Source of the DNA: a bacterium
Lineage (GTDB): Bacteria > Patescibacteriota > Patescibacteriia > UBA1558 > GWA2-36-10
Length of the DNA stretch: 12,281 bases
NCBI GenBank assembly: GCA_030690875.1
Contig: JAUYFP010000079.1
Coordinates: forward strand, 1 to 12,281
Direction: 5' to 3'
Shown here: positions 1 through 6,620 of the stretch, one piece after another
How positions within the stretch are numbered: the stretch's first letter is position 1
How the letters are laid out: the number at the start of each line of letters is the position of its first letter
The notes under the pieces: model-generated
Seen by the model: only the letters and a program-made list of their open reading frames with translations
Told to the model about the DNA's origin: nothing
The model's database searches: none
Translations under genes and position numbers: made by a program

Positions 1-16
1 AAATTATCCTTAATAA

Positions 17-46
17 TTGTATAAATACTACTGGAAGTTTTATTTT
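17..46 (+). promoter_or_regulatory. Weak candidate promoter for the membrane protein-rodA pair
   Basis: TTGTAT (17-22) and TATTTT (41-46) are separated by 18 bp, upstream of the gene starting at 98. There is no extended -10 TG, and the region is AT-rich, so a chance match is quite possible. Nothing else was recognised in positions 1-97. Confidence 0.25.
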
Positions 47-97
47 ATGAATGATTAACAGCCATTAAATCCTAAAGATAGTGAGCGGGGCTACTTT

Positions 98-922
98 GTG
101 CTTACTCATAGGCCACTGCTTAAAAAAATTCTCATTGGCGCGGGGATTTTTGTTGTTTTGCTTATTTATACTTTGGCAGTTTGGAATTTTATTAAATTTA
201 TCAGAGCCGGTACTTTCAATACTATGGCTCAACAAGCTAATTGGACTTATGATTGGGCCAGCTATCATCAGAGTCGTCAGCCTCAGGCTATAAAAAATTC
301 TCCAGCGCAATTTTTTTCAGTTGCTTCTAGAAAATATAATTTAGTTGCCGTAGTTGAGAATTCCAACGAAGATTGGTCTGTCGCTAGCTTGGATTATACT
401 TTTATTATAAACGGTCAGGAGCTGGAATCTCAAACAGCTTTTATTAATCCGGAGGAAAAAAGATTAGTCACCAAGATGGGCTATGAAGCCGTAACTGGTA
501 TCAGCAAAGTTGAAATAAAAATAGATAATATAAAATGGTATCGGGTGGAAAATGATTTGCCGGAAATAAATTTTGAAGTTAAAGAGGCGAAATTTTTTCC
601 CGCCACTCGTCAGACAGTGGGCGAAGATACTTTTGATGTTCCGGCCAGAGTAACTTGGCAGGCCAAGAATTGGTCGCTCTTTAATTTTTGGGATGTGACT
701 TGGCAGGTGGTTTTGATGTCGGGCGCTAAGATAGTGGCGGTTAATGAATTAAACACTCGCGATTTTTTATCACTAGAAAGCCGAGATTTAGAAGTAGTAT
801 GGTTAAATGATTTATCTCGTATAGGCACAGTAGAAATTTATCCTATTTTAAATAAATTAGATTTTGATAATTTTAAGGAATTGTATATTGAGCCGGGCAG
901 TGATGAAATATATAAATTATGA
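98..922 (+). CDS. Single-pass membrane protein of unknown function, paired with rodA
   Basis: I do not recognise a named family. The 274-aa protein has a short basic N-terminus, one hydrophobic segment (about residues 10-33, starting KKILIGAGIFVVLLIYTL) and a long hydrophilic remainder predicted outside the membrane. Two stretches look like successive beta-sandwich modules: about 80-125 (VENSNEDWSVASLDYTF, then NGQEL) and about 185-240 (AKNWSLFNFWDVTW, then VNELNTRDF). Both share an asparagine-rich turn, an aromatic strand and a later charged strand, so an FxLYD-like or LEA-like tandem is my guess. GTG at 98 is the only plausible start: the frame is closed by TAA at 56-58 and no ATG lies between. 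A GGGG run at 87-90 may serve as a weak ribosome site. The stop overlaps the rodA start as ATGA, suggesting translational coupling and a role at the cell wall beside RodA. That link is inferred from position only. Confidence 0.8.
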   Translation: MLTHRPLLKKILIGAGIFVVLLIYTLAVWNFIKFIRAGTFNTMAQQANWTYDWASYHQSRQPQAIKNSPAQFFSVASRKYNLVAVVENSNEDWSVASLDYTFIINGQELESQTAFINPEEKRLVTKMGYEAVTGISKVEIKIDNIKWYRVENDLPEINFEVKEAKFFPATRQTVGEDTFDVPARVTWQAKNWSLFNFWDVTWQVVLMSGAKIVAVNELNTRDFLSLESRDLEVVWLNDLSRIGTVEIYPILNKLDFDNFKELYIEPGSDEIYKL

Positions 923-2013
923 TAGGCGCATTATCCAAGTGGCAAAAGATTGACTGGTTGCTGTTTTTTGCCGTTTTTATATTACTGGTTTTGAGCATTA
1001 GTATTTTATATAGTTTGGGGCTAAATACCGATAGCGCCAATTTTTTAGTTTTTAGAAAACAAATATTTTTCGGCTTGGCCGGAATATTTTTATTTTTTTT
1101 ATTTTCCGGAATAAATTTTAAGGTTTGGCTGACTTACAGCAAAATGATTTACATATTTTTTGCCTTGGTGCTGGTAGCAGTTTTATTTTTCGGCGTGGAA
1201 ATAAAAGGCACTACTGGCTGGCTTAATTTCGGAGTTTTTGGCATTCAGCCGGTTGAGTTCGCCAAAATTGCCTTGATTATTTTTTTGGCGCGCTATTTTT
1301 CTCAGCACGCTTCAGAATTTTATTTGTTCAAGCATATTTTTATTTCCGGAGCAGTTACTTTTTTGTTTGTCGCTTTAGTAATGTTACAGCCCGACCTTGG
1401 TTCAGCTATGGTTTTAGCTGGCACTTGGCTGATACTCTTGCTTTTTACGGGCGTAAGCAAAAAACATTTTTGGTGGCTGTTTATTGTTTTTGTATTGGTG
1501 GCTGTGGTTGCTTGGTTTTTTTTGCTTCAAGATTATCAGCAGTCAAGAATTTTAACTTTTTTTAGTCCGGGTCGCGATCCGCAGGGTGAAGGCTATAATG
1601 TAATTCAGTCTATTGTGGCAGTTGGCTCAGGCCAGTTGGCTGGTCGAGGTTTGTCTTTGGGTTCGCAAAGCAGTTTGCGTTTTTTACCAGAGCCGGGCAC
1701 AGATTTTATTTTTGCGGTCATTGCTGAAGATTTGGGATTTTTGGGAGTAATGCTGATTTTAGGATTATTTACCTTTATTTTTTATCGTTTGTTTTTGATA
1801 ATGAAAAATAGTCAAGATGACTTTGGCGCTTATTTGGTTTTGGGGATTTCCGCCATGCTCTTGGTGCAGATTTTTATAAATATCGGCATGAACATGGGCA
1901 TTTCGCCGGTAACTGGCATTCCTTTGCCACTGGTATCGGCTGGGGGTTCTTCGCTTTGGGCAGTGATGATTGCCTTGGGAATAGCCCAGAGCATCCACAT
2001 TAGGAACAGCTGA
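919..2013 (+). CDS. rodA: RodA, SEDS peptidoglycan glycosyltransferase
   Basis: SEDS-family polytopic membrane protein (364 aa, usual family size) that polymerises lipid II into glycan strands for side-wall growth, normally with a class B PBP and MreB-type factors. About ten hydrophobic segments span the protein. Diagnostic stretches are QPVEFAKIALI (110-120), LQPDLGSAM (156-164), GSQSSLRFLPEPGTDFIFAV (248-267) and NIGMNMGISPVTGIPLPLVS (321-340). The GSQS..FLPE..TDFIF block is RodA-like rather than FtsW-like. Asp262 lies in the TDFIF motif at the position of the catalytic Asp of E. coli RodA. There is no Shine-Dalgarno sequence. The start codon overlaps the upstream stop, so translation is probably coupled to the membrane protein before it. 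It ends in TGA just before the rplY promoter. FtsW is the alternative, but the VTGIPLPLVS ending and the loop motif favour RodA. Confidence 0.9.
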   Translation: MIGALSKWQKIDWLLFFAVFILLVLSISILYSLGLNTDSANFLVFRKQIFFGLAGIFLFFLFSGINFKVWLTYSKMIYIFFALVLVAVLFFGVEIKGTTGWLNFGVFGIQPVEFAKIALIIFLARYFSQHASEFYLFKHIFISGAVTFLFVALVMLQPDLGSAMVLAGTWLILLLFTGVSKKHFWWLFIVFVLVAVVAWFFLLQDYQQSRILTFFSPGRDPQGEGYNVIQSIVAVGSGQLAGRGLSLGSQSSLRFLPEPGTDFIFAVIAEDLGFLGVMLILGLFTFIFYRLFLIMKNSQDDFGAYLVLGISAMLLVQIFINIGMNMGISPVTGIPLPLVSAGGSSLWAVMIALGIAQSIHIRNS

Positions 2014-2020
2014 TTTGGTC

Positions 2021-2049
2021 TTGACTTTGCTATGATTTTGTGATTAAAT
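2021..2049 (+). promoter_or_regulatory. Promoter of rplY, with extended -10
   Basis: TTGACT (2021-2026), a 17-bp spacer, then TTAAAT (2044-2049) preceded by TG at 2041-2042 (TGaTTAAAT). It lies 8 bp past the rodA stop, so rplY can be transcribed independently of the rodA pair. The predicted start near 2056 would place the hairpin at 2062-2088 inside the rplY leader RNA. Confidence 0.65.
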
Positions 2050-2061
2050 AGAGCAACATTG

Positions 2062-2088
2062 TTGGCTTACAGCTTGTAGCCAATTTTT
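2062..2088 (+). terminator. Intrinsic terminator or attenuator in the rplY leader
   Basis: TTGGCT (2062-2067), one bulged T, then ACA pairs with TGTAGCCAA (2075-2083) around a GCT loop, followed by TTTTT (2084-2088). It could terminate rodA transcripts, but it lies downstream of the candidate rplY promoter, so rplY RNA would have to read through it. A competing small hairpin, CAAC-ATT-GTTG (2054-2064), shares its 5' bases and could act as an antiterminator. The stem is only moderately GC-rich. Confidence 0.5.
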
Positions 2089-2128
2089 ATAAGAAAGTTT
2101 AATTTTAGATTTTTTAATTGATAAAGAT

Positions 2129-2821
2129 ATGTCAGAATTTGTTTTAGAAGCTAATTCTCGCGAGGTCAGCCAACATAGCAAAGTCACCGAACTAAGGGAC
2201 GGCGATAGAGTGCCGGCAGTTGTTTATGGTCCAAAAAATGACAGCTTGGCCATTGAAATTGAATATAATCCTTTGTATAAAGTGGTCAAAGAAGCCCAGC
2301 TGAGCAATATTATTACTTTAAAGCTAAATAAAAAAGATATTCGTGTCATTATTAGGGAATATCAAAAGCATTCAGTCAGCGGCCGAATAACTCATGTTGA
2401 TTTTTTAGCGCTTGATGACAAGCATCCTATTGTGACTGAAGTGCCTTTGGAATTTGTCGGAGTTTCCAATGCTGTTCGTGAACAAGGTGGTAAGTTAAAT
2501 TTTAAAAATGAAAAAGTAAAAGTGCGTTGTTTGCCGACTGATTTGCCGAGCAAAATTGAAGTTGACGTCAGTGTTTTGTCTGAACTTGGCCAAAAATTAA
2601 TTATGTCTGATTTAAAAGTTAAGGACGCTGTCAAAATTTTGAATAATCCTAGCGATCCAGTAGTGGATGTAAATATACCTAAGAAAATTATCATTGAAGA
2701 AACTGTTGTGGTCGCTCCGGTGGCTGCTGAAGCTACTAAAGAAGGCGAGGCCGTTGCTGAAGCGCCGCCAGCTGACGAAAAAGGCGCAAAAGGCGCTGAG
2801 TCGAAAAAAGAAAAAGAATAA
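2129..2821 (+). CDS. rplY: Ribosomal protein bL25, CTC (general stress) type
   Basis: Large-subunit protein that binds 5S rRNA, here in the long two-domain form (TL5/CTC). Residues about 4-92 form the L25 RNA-binding domain, including RDGDRVPAVVYG (23-34) and the domain end SGRITHVDFLAL (84-95). Residues about 98-185 form the C-terminal CTC domain, with PLEFVGVSNAVREQGG (106-121) and DLPSKIEVDVS (138-148). Residues about 190-230 are a low-complexity Ala/Glu/Lys tail ending in KKEKE, probably disordered. At 230 aa it is within the CTC range. The start at 2129 fits the family's N-terminus, but only AT-rich sequence precedes it and no good Shine-Dalgarno is visible. It has its own promoter and a possible attenuator, and a DUF3048 gene follows 15 bp after the stop, probably in the same transcript. 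Confidence 0.93.
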   Translation: MSEFVLEANSREVSQHSKVTELRDGDRVPAVVYGPKNDSLAIEIEYNPLYKVVKEAQLSNIITLKLNKKDIRVIIREYQKHSVSGRITHVDFLALDDKHPIVTEVPLEFVGVSNAVREQGGKLNFKNEKVKVRCLPTDLPSKIEVDVSVLSELGQKLIMSDLKVKDAVKILNNPSDPVVDVNIPKKIIIEETVVVAPVAAEATKEGEAVAEAPPADEKGAKGAESKKEKE

Positions 2822-2836
2822 TTTATTTTTTCCAAT

Positions 2837-3868
2837 ATGATATTTCATAGAGGAAAACTATTTTTTTCAATAACTGTCATTTTGCTGGCAGTTATTTTGA
2901 TTATTTTTAGCATTTTAGCTTTGTCTAAAAGCCGACAAGTTGCTCCCGTAGCAGTTGAACCAGTAGTGGAGGAGTTTCATTATCGCCATCCGCTCAGCGG
3001 TGAAAAATCAAAAGAGCCGATAGATTTTTATCCGGTAGTTGTCATGATTGACAATGCTTATAATATCCGACCGCAATACGGTTTGGAGCAAGCGGATATT
3101 ATTTACGAAGCTTTTGCCGAAGGCAATATCACTAGATTGATGGCGATTTTTGATGATAATAAAAATATAGAAAAAGTCGGGCCAGTGCGATCAGCTCGAC
3201 CGTATTTTATGGATTGGGCCAGCGAGTATGGCGGAGTTTATATGCATGTTGGTGGCAGTCCGGAAGCTTTAAGTGAAATTAGTAGTTATGATTTTGTTAA
3301 TATTGATCAAATTGGCGCTAGTGAAATTTATTTTTGGCGCGACGAAAATCTAGAAGCTCCGCACAATGTTTTTACTTCTGCGGCCAATTGGCTGAGAGTG
3401 GGGGAGATTAAGGATGTTAATAATTGCGACCAGTCGATTATTTGGAATTTTGTTGACGCTAAGGAAAACTATGTGCCCAGTCCCGTTGATTTTTCCATTG
3501 ATTATAGTCCGGCCTACAAAGTAGATTGGAAATTTAATGACAAAATAAATCTCTATCAGCGTTGGCAAGGCGGAGACGAATTTTTATTTGCTGATGGCAA
3601 TCAGGTCACAGCTACTAATATTATTGTCCAAATTGTGCCCTCAAAAATCATTGATATTAAAGAAAGACGAACTATGGATACTATCGGTGGTGGTAAAGTT
3701 TATGTATTTAATAATTTTGGCTTGCAGGAAGGTCGCTGGGAATTTGGCGATGGACGCACTAGATGGCTGGCTGAAAATGGCGAAGAACTAAAATTAATTC
3801 CGGGTAAAACTTGGTTGCAAATTGTGCCGAGCGCGGAGATGATAAGCATTGAAGAAATATCGGAATAA
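2837..3868 (+). CDS. DUF3048 (YerB-like) membrane-anchored protein
   Basis: The 343-aa protein has an N-terminal signal anchor (about residues 7-30, FFSITVILLAVILIIFSI) and no lipobox cysteine, so it should stay tethered to the membrane facing outward. Residues about 50-190 match the N-terminal DUF3048 domain: HPLSGEK (51-57), VVVMIDNAYNIRPQYGLEQA, DIIYE, GNITRLMAIF, VGPVRSARPYF and a GGSPEAL loop. Residues about 225-338 match the C-terminal DUF3048 domain, with NIIVQIVP, a GGGKVYVF strand, WEFGDGRTRWL and LIPGKTWLQIVPS near the end. The family includes Bacillus YerB, and its biochemical role is not established to my knowledge. The gene starts 16 bp after the rplY stop without a Shine-Dalgarno and ends at a bidirectional terminator, so it is probably read from the rplY promoter. 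Confidence 0.88.
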   Translation: MIFHRGKLFFSITVILLAVILIIFSILALSKSRQVAPVAVEPVVEEFHYRHPLSGEKSKEPIDFYPVVVMIDNAYNIRPQYGLEQADIIYEAFAEGNITRLMAIFDDNKNIEKVGPVRSARPYFMDWASEYGGVYMHVGGSPEALSEISSYDFVNIDQIGASEIYFWRDENLEAPHNVFTSAANWLRVGEIKDVNNCDQSIIWNFVDAKENYVPSPVDFSIDYSPAYKVDWKFNDKINLYQRWQGGDEFLFADGNQVTATNIIVQIVPSKIIDIKERRTMDTIGGGKVYVFNNFGLQEGRWEFGDGRTRWLAENGEELKLIPGKTWLQIVPSAEMISIEEISE

Positions 3869-3873
3869 ATATA

Positions 3874-3902
3874 AAAACTTGTGTAAGAGACACAAGTTTT
3901 TT
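3874..3902. terminator. Bidirectional terminator between convergent genes
   Basis: AAAACTTGTGT (3874-3884) and ACACAAGTTTT (3890-3900) form a perfect 11-bp stem with loop AAGAG. T runs follow on both strands: TTTTTT at 3897-3902 on plus, and complementary A residues at 3873-3877 on minus. It lies between the DUF3048 stop on plus and the prmC stop on minus, and serves both. Confidence 0.85.
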
Positions 3903-4740
3903 AGTTACTTATTTTCACCACTCTTAGATGGCCGGTTAAATCTTTAAGAAATTTTATTTTTCCGTCTGGCAAATTAGCAGTAATTATTTTCTCAATGGCT
4001 TCTTTTTGTTCAGGATTTATTTCCAAAAGTAGGAGGTATTCTTTATTTAAATATTTTGGCACTTGAACGAATAATTGGCGATAATGATCAAGCCCGTCTT
4101 GGCCTGACAATAGGGCAAGACGCGGTTCTTTTTTTATGCTGGGCTCTTTTAATTGCTTGGGATTAAGATAGGGGAGATTAGCCAAAACCAGATCAAATTT
4201 TATTGGTAGAACATTTTTTAATAAATCAGATTTGATAAACTTTATTTTTTTTAAACCAAGTTTTCGAGCGTTAGTTTTGGCAATACCAAGAGTTTTGGCG
4301 GAAATATCCAGAGCAATATAATTAGCTTTTTTCTTGCTTAGTTTTGCTAGCGATAAAATCAAAGCGCCACTGCCACAGCCAATATCAATAATTTGGTGAT
4401 TATTTTCCTGCCTCGTCGAACGCGAGTCAAGGCGGGTTATATATTTTAGAGCTTCGGCAACTATCAATTCGCTTTCCGGACGGGGAACAAGCGTATTTTT
4501 ATTAACTTTAAATTTTAAACCGCAAAATTCTTTGTCACCTTTGAGATAAGCCAAAGGCCAGTTGGCCAGTCGGAGCAAAAATAGTTTTTTGAAAGTTTTG
4601 ACAGTGGAGACAGACAATTTTTTTTCCGGATTTTTGTAAAGATATTCTATTTTTTTATGCATAGCTAAAGCCAGAATTTGATCCAATTCTGCGGGCTCCA
4701 ATTTGCCTTGGTATTTTTTTAATAATTCTTTAGCTGTCAT
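3901..4740 (-). CDS. prmC: PrmC, release factor glutamine N5-methyltransferase
   Basis: SAM-dependent methyltransferase that methylates the glutamine of the GGQ motif in release factors, raising termination efficiency. The 279-aa length is typical. An N-terminal helical domain (about 1-90) includes WPLAYLKGDKEFCGLKFKVN (61-80) and LVPRPESE (84-91), both classic PrmC stretches. The Rossmann methyltransferase domain follows: motif I IDIGCGSGA (118-126), ALDIS (143-147) and the catalytic loop NLPY (188-191). The family norm is NPPY, so Leu replaces the first Pro; I believe this is common in CPR PrmC. An insertion-like stretch RLDSRSTRQ (103-111), just before motif I, is encoded by a GC-rich palindrome. 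The start follows the prfA stop after 1 nt, the usual prfA-prmC arrangement, so the two are probably cotranscribed and translationally coupled. Confidence 0.93.
   Translation of the reverse strand: MTAKELLKKYQGKLEPAELDQILALAMHKKIEYLYKNPEKKLSVSTVKTFKKLFLLRLANWPLAYLKGDKEFCGLKFKVNKNTLVPRPESELIVAEALKYITRLDSRSTRQENNHQIIDIGCGSGALILSLAKLSKKKANYIALDISAKTLGIAKTNARKLGLKKIKFIKSDLLKNVLPIKFDLVLANLPYLNPKQLKEPSIKKEPRLALLSGQDGLDHYRQLFVQVPKYLNKEYLLLLEINPEQKEAIEKIITANLPDGKIKFLKDLTGHLRVVKISN
4407..4436 (-). repeat. GC-rich palindromic element inside prmC
   Basis: This 30-bp stretch is 21/30 G+C, far above its surroundings. Its ends, CCTGCCT on plus and AGGCGGG, pair apart from one mismatch, and an internal CTCG/CGAG can also pair. 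It is read in frame as about codons 102-112 of prmC, in the loop before SAM motif I, so it looks like a small mobile palindrome tolerated in a surface loop. Only one copy is in this window, so calling it dispersed is inference. Confidence 0.5.
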
Positions 4741-4741
4741 T

Positions 4742-5800
4742 TTAGGCGTTTTTGCTTGAGCGCTCAGCTTGCCATAATTCTTTTATAATCGGCATTAAAT
4801 CGCCCTCCATAATTCCATATAAATTATGGACAGTCAATTTTATTCGGTGATCAGTCAGCCGATCTTGAGGATAATTGTAAGTGCGAATTTTTTCACTGCG
4901 ATCGCCACTGCCAATTTGGCTTTTTCTCTGAGCAGATTCTTTAGATTTTTTTTCTTCTTCCAGGTTGGCTAAAATTCTGGATCTCAATATTATCATGGCT
5001 TTTTCTCTGTTTTGGCCTTGAGATTTTTCATCTTGGCAGGAAACGACAGTATTGGTAGGCAAGTGGGTAATTCTCACAGCTGAGTAAGTAGTGTTGACTG
5101 ATTGTCCGCCAGCGCCAGATGAACAAAAAGTATCAATTCTAATATCCTTAGCTTCAATTTTTAAGTCAATTTCTTCGGCTTCTGGCATAACGGCCACGGT
5201 GGCGGCGCTAGTATGTACGCGGCCAGCTTTTTCGGTTTCGGGCACGCGTTGGACGCGGTGAACTCCGCTTTCAAATTTGAAATGCTTATAGATATTCTGG
5301 CCACTGATTTCCGAAATTATTTCTTTGAATCCGCCGATTTCGGTTTTGTTAGCGGAAAGTATTTTTAATTTGAATCCTTGTTCTTCGCAAAATCGGGAAT
5401 ACATCCTGAACAAATCGGCGGCAAATAAAGCGGATTCATCTCCGCCGGTGCCGGCTCTAATTTCCAAAATAATATTTTTTTTGTCATTGGGGTCGCTGGG
5501 ATTTATTAGGTCTTCAAATTTTTCTTGATCGGCTTGCAGTTTGCTTTGCAGAGCGGTTATTTCTTCCTGCGTTAAAGCAATCATCTCTTCATCTTCTTCT
5601 TGAGCAATAGATTGGTTCAAGCTGGCAATATCTTTTTGGGTTTTATTTATCATATTGGCCAAATCAAAAAGCTCCTTGGCTTCATTATATTCTCTGCCAA
5701 GTTTTGACATTTTTTCCTGATCAGAAACTACCGATGATTTTTGCATTTCATTTTCTAGCTCTGATATTCTTTGTTTTGTTTTCTCTAAATCAAATTTCAT
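4742..5800 (-). CDS. prfA: Peptide chain release factor 1 (RF1)
   Basis: Reads UAA and UAG in the ribosomal A site and triggers peptide release. Residues 1-100 form a coiled-coil-rich N-terminal domain. [21 protein letters not shown] (114-134), [20 protein letters not shown] (180-199) and [20 protein letters not shown] (229-248) follow. GGQ (231-233) is the hydrolysis motif and PET (187-189) is the RF1-type PxT codon-reading motif, in place of the usual PAT or PVT. RF2 would carry SPF instead. The start is set at the ATG at 5800 (MKFDLEK), giving 352 aa, close to the family norm. The frame extends upstream to a TTG at 5839, but that would translate through a double hairpin and adds 13 unlike residues. 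It lies downstream of rpmE on the same strand, separated by a terminator, and is followed by prmC. Confidence 0.94.
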   Translation of the reverse strand: MKFDLEKTKQRISELENEMQKSSVVSDQEKMSKLGREYNEAKELFDLANMINKTQKDIASLNQSIAQEEDEEMIALTQEEITALQSKLQADQEKFEDLINPSDPNDKKNIILEIRAGTGGDESALFAADLFRMYSRFCEEQGFKLKILSANKTEIGGFKEIISEISGQNIYKHFKFESGVHRVQRVPETEKAGRVHTSAATVAVMPEAEEIDLKIEAKDIRIDTFCSSGAGGQSVNTTYSAVRITHLPTNTVVSCQDEKSQGQNREKAMIILRSRILANLEEEKKSKESAQRKSQIGSGDRSEKIRTYNYPQDRLTDHRIKLTVHNLYGIMEGDLMPIIKELWQAERSSKNA

Positions 5801-5815
5801 AGTAATTATTTTTAT

Positions 5816-5864
5816 CGCCCACCCTCCAAAGGAGGACAAGTAGGGCGATCGACCCTTGGTCGAT
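5816..5864 (-). repeat. Two adjacent palindromes upstream of prfA
   Basis: Plus-strand coordinates. The first hairpin has outer arms CGCCC (5816-5820) and GGGCG (5843-5847) and an inner CCTCC-AAA-GGAGG (5823-5835). The second is ATCGACC-CTT-GGTCGAT (5848-5864), a perfect 7-bp stem. They touch with no spacer and lie 16-64 nt before the prfA ATG. The GGAGG within the stem on the minus strand is too far from ATG 5800 for a normal ribosome site. They may be leader RNA structure for prfA or a small repeated element. Confidence 0.5.
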
Positions 5865-5913
5865 ATTTATTATTCAAAGAGGAATTACCGCCATTTGGCA
5901 TTTGGGTGATAAC

Positions 5914-5948
5914 AAAAAAGCCCCTTGTAAGTTAAGATAGGCTCTTTT
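5914..5948 (-). terminator. Terminator of rpmE
   Basis: On the minus strand AAAAGAGCC pairs with GGCTTTTTT (plus arms at 5940-5948 and 5914-5922), 9 bp with one G-U, an 18-nt loop and a T run at the end. It sits 18 nt past the rpmE stop and so partly separates rpmE from prfA. I saw no convincing prfA promoter beyond it: GATAAA at 5811-5816, 17 bp from TTGTCC, would give an almost leaderless mRNA. Confidence 0.65.
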
Positions 5949-5965
5949 GTAATTATTTAAGTAAG

Positions 5966-6313
5966 CTACTTACCAGATTTTTTAGCTTTGACGCTAGGAG
6001 TAGTATTGGCTTTGATTTCCGCTTTGACTCTTTCCTTTTCCTTTTCCAATTTCTTTTTGGCGGAGCGGGCTTTTTTCACGGCCTTGCCTTTTCTAACTTG
6101 AGAAGTTTTTTTCTGCAATTCTTTGATTTTTTTGAATCTATCCACTCGGCCGGCAGTGTCAACCAACTTTTCTTTGCCAGTATAAAAAGGATGACATTTG
6201 GAACAAATTTCAACGTTTATTTCTTTGATAGTGGAGCCAACAGTAAAAGTATTGCCGCAAGCGCAGCTAACTTTGGCATCGGGATAATAAGTTGGGTGAA
6301 TATCTTTTTTCAT
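5966..6313 (-). CDS. rpmE: Ribosomal protein bL31, zinc-binding form, with long basic tail
   Basis: Large-subunit protein at the subunit interface. The bL31 core is residues 1-62: [10 protein letters not shown], the CAC pair (Cys17, Cys19), [13 protein letters not shown] with Cys37 and Cys40, then [12 protein letters not shown]. The four cysteines mark the zinc-containing C+ type. The usual length is about 66-90 aa, but this protein has 115. The extra 50 residues are Lys/Ala/Glu-rich ([20 protein letters not shown]), likely a helix followed by a disordered rRNA-contacting tail. ATG at 6313 matches the family N-terminus exactly. Ribosome-site evidence is weak (GAG close to the ATG). It has a clear promoter and its own terminator, so it forms a single-gene unit between the small-protein cassette and prfA-prmC. 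It ends in TAG. Confidence 0.95.
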   Translation of the reverse strand: MKKDIHPTYYPDAKVSCACGNTFTVGSTIKEINVEICSKCHPFYTGKEKLVDTAGRVDRFKKIKELQKKTSQVRKGKAVKKARSAKKKLEKEKERVKAEIKANTTPSVKAKKSGK

Positions 6314-6344
6314 ATCTCAATAAAATTTAATTTTATACTACAAT

Positions 6345-6373
6345 AAAATAGCAGAATAAACAGCAAAAGTCAA
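6345..6373 (-). promoter_or_regulatory. Promoter of rpmE, with extended -10
   Basis: On the minus strand, TTGACT (plus 6368-6373), a 17-bp spacer and TATTTT (6345-6350) preceded by TGC (6351-6353). It begins 4 nt past the T run of the upstream cassette's terminator, so transcription units are packed end to end. The predicted start lies about 25 nt before the rpmE ATG. Confidence 0.7.
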
Positions 6374-6377
6374 GGGT

Positions 6378-6420
6378 AAAAATAAGCGCCCTAGTAAGTC
6401 AATAGGCTTTTCGGGCGCTT
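6378..6420 (-). terminator. Terminator of the small-protein cassette
   Basis: On the minus strand, AAGCGCCC (plus 6413-6420) pairs perfectly with GGGCGCTT (6384-6391), an 8-bp GC-rich stem with a 21-nt loop, then ATTTTT (plus 6378-6383). It lies 21 nt after the stop of the last cassette gene and supports minus-strand transcription of the three small genes. Confidence 0.75.
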
Positions 6421-6441
6421 GGGGATTTGGGCTCAGCCTGC

Positions 6442-6618
6442 TCAAGTGGCGATTTCGCCGGTGTCAAAATAGTAGGCCTTGCCAACTTCATGACCTTTGG
6501 GACAGCGAGTATCGCCGTCGTGGACATGTTTGCCACAGATGTTGCAGAGATTGCCTTGCATTCTGCAAGTCGTAATGGCGCGATGACCATTATAAATTGG
6601 GGCTTTGTCATAGGCCAT
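6442..6618 (-). CDS. Small zinc-finger-like protein, unknown function
   Basis: Not recognised as a named family. The 58-aa protein (MAYDKAPIYNGHRAITTCRM at its start) has Cys18, then Cys25-x2-Cys28, His31, His33, Cys39 and His43. The CNIC and CPKGH pairs suggest one zinc site of ribbon or knuckle type, with aromatic ends (YNG, AYYF). The start is decided by the ribosome site: AAAGGAG on the minus strand is 7 nt from the ATG at 6618 but only 1 nt from the upstream ATG at 6624, so the longer 60-aa form is less likely. The 6618 start leaves a 2-nt gap after the preceding gene's TGA; the 6624 start would overlap it as ATGA. It is the last of three tightly packed genes, followed by a terminator. 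A regulatory or nucleic-acid-binding role is possible but unproven. Confidence 0.7.
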   Translation of the reverse strand: MAYDKAPIYNGHRAITTCRMQGNLCNICGKHVHDGDTRCPKGHEVGKAYYFDTGEIAT

Positions 6619-6620
6619 GG

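Noticed and set aside
919-2013. UGA recoded as glycine, as in some CPR groups
   Set aside because: UGA ends the first gene and rodA exactly at family-appropriate lengths and gene boundaries, and no gene here has in-frame UGA.
2392-2848. Minus-strand frames of 147 and 78 codons opposite rplY
   Set aside because: They mirror the Lys/Glu/Ala-rich coding strand of bL25 as Phe/Ser-rich frames and have no recognisable features.
5801-5839. An extended prfA start at TTG 5839
   Set aside because: It adds 13 residues unlike RF1 N-termini and crosses a stable palindrome; the ATG at 5800 gives the expected family N-terminus and length.
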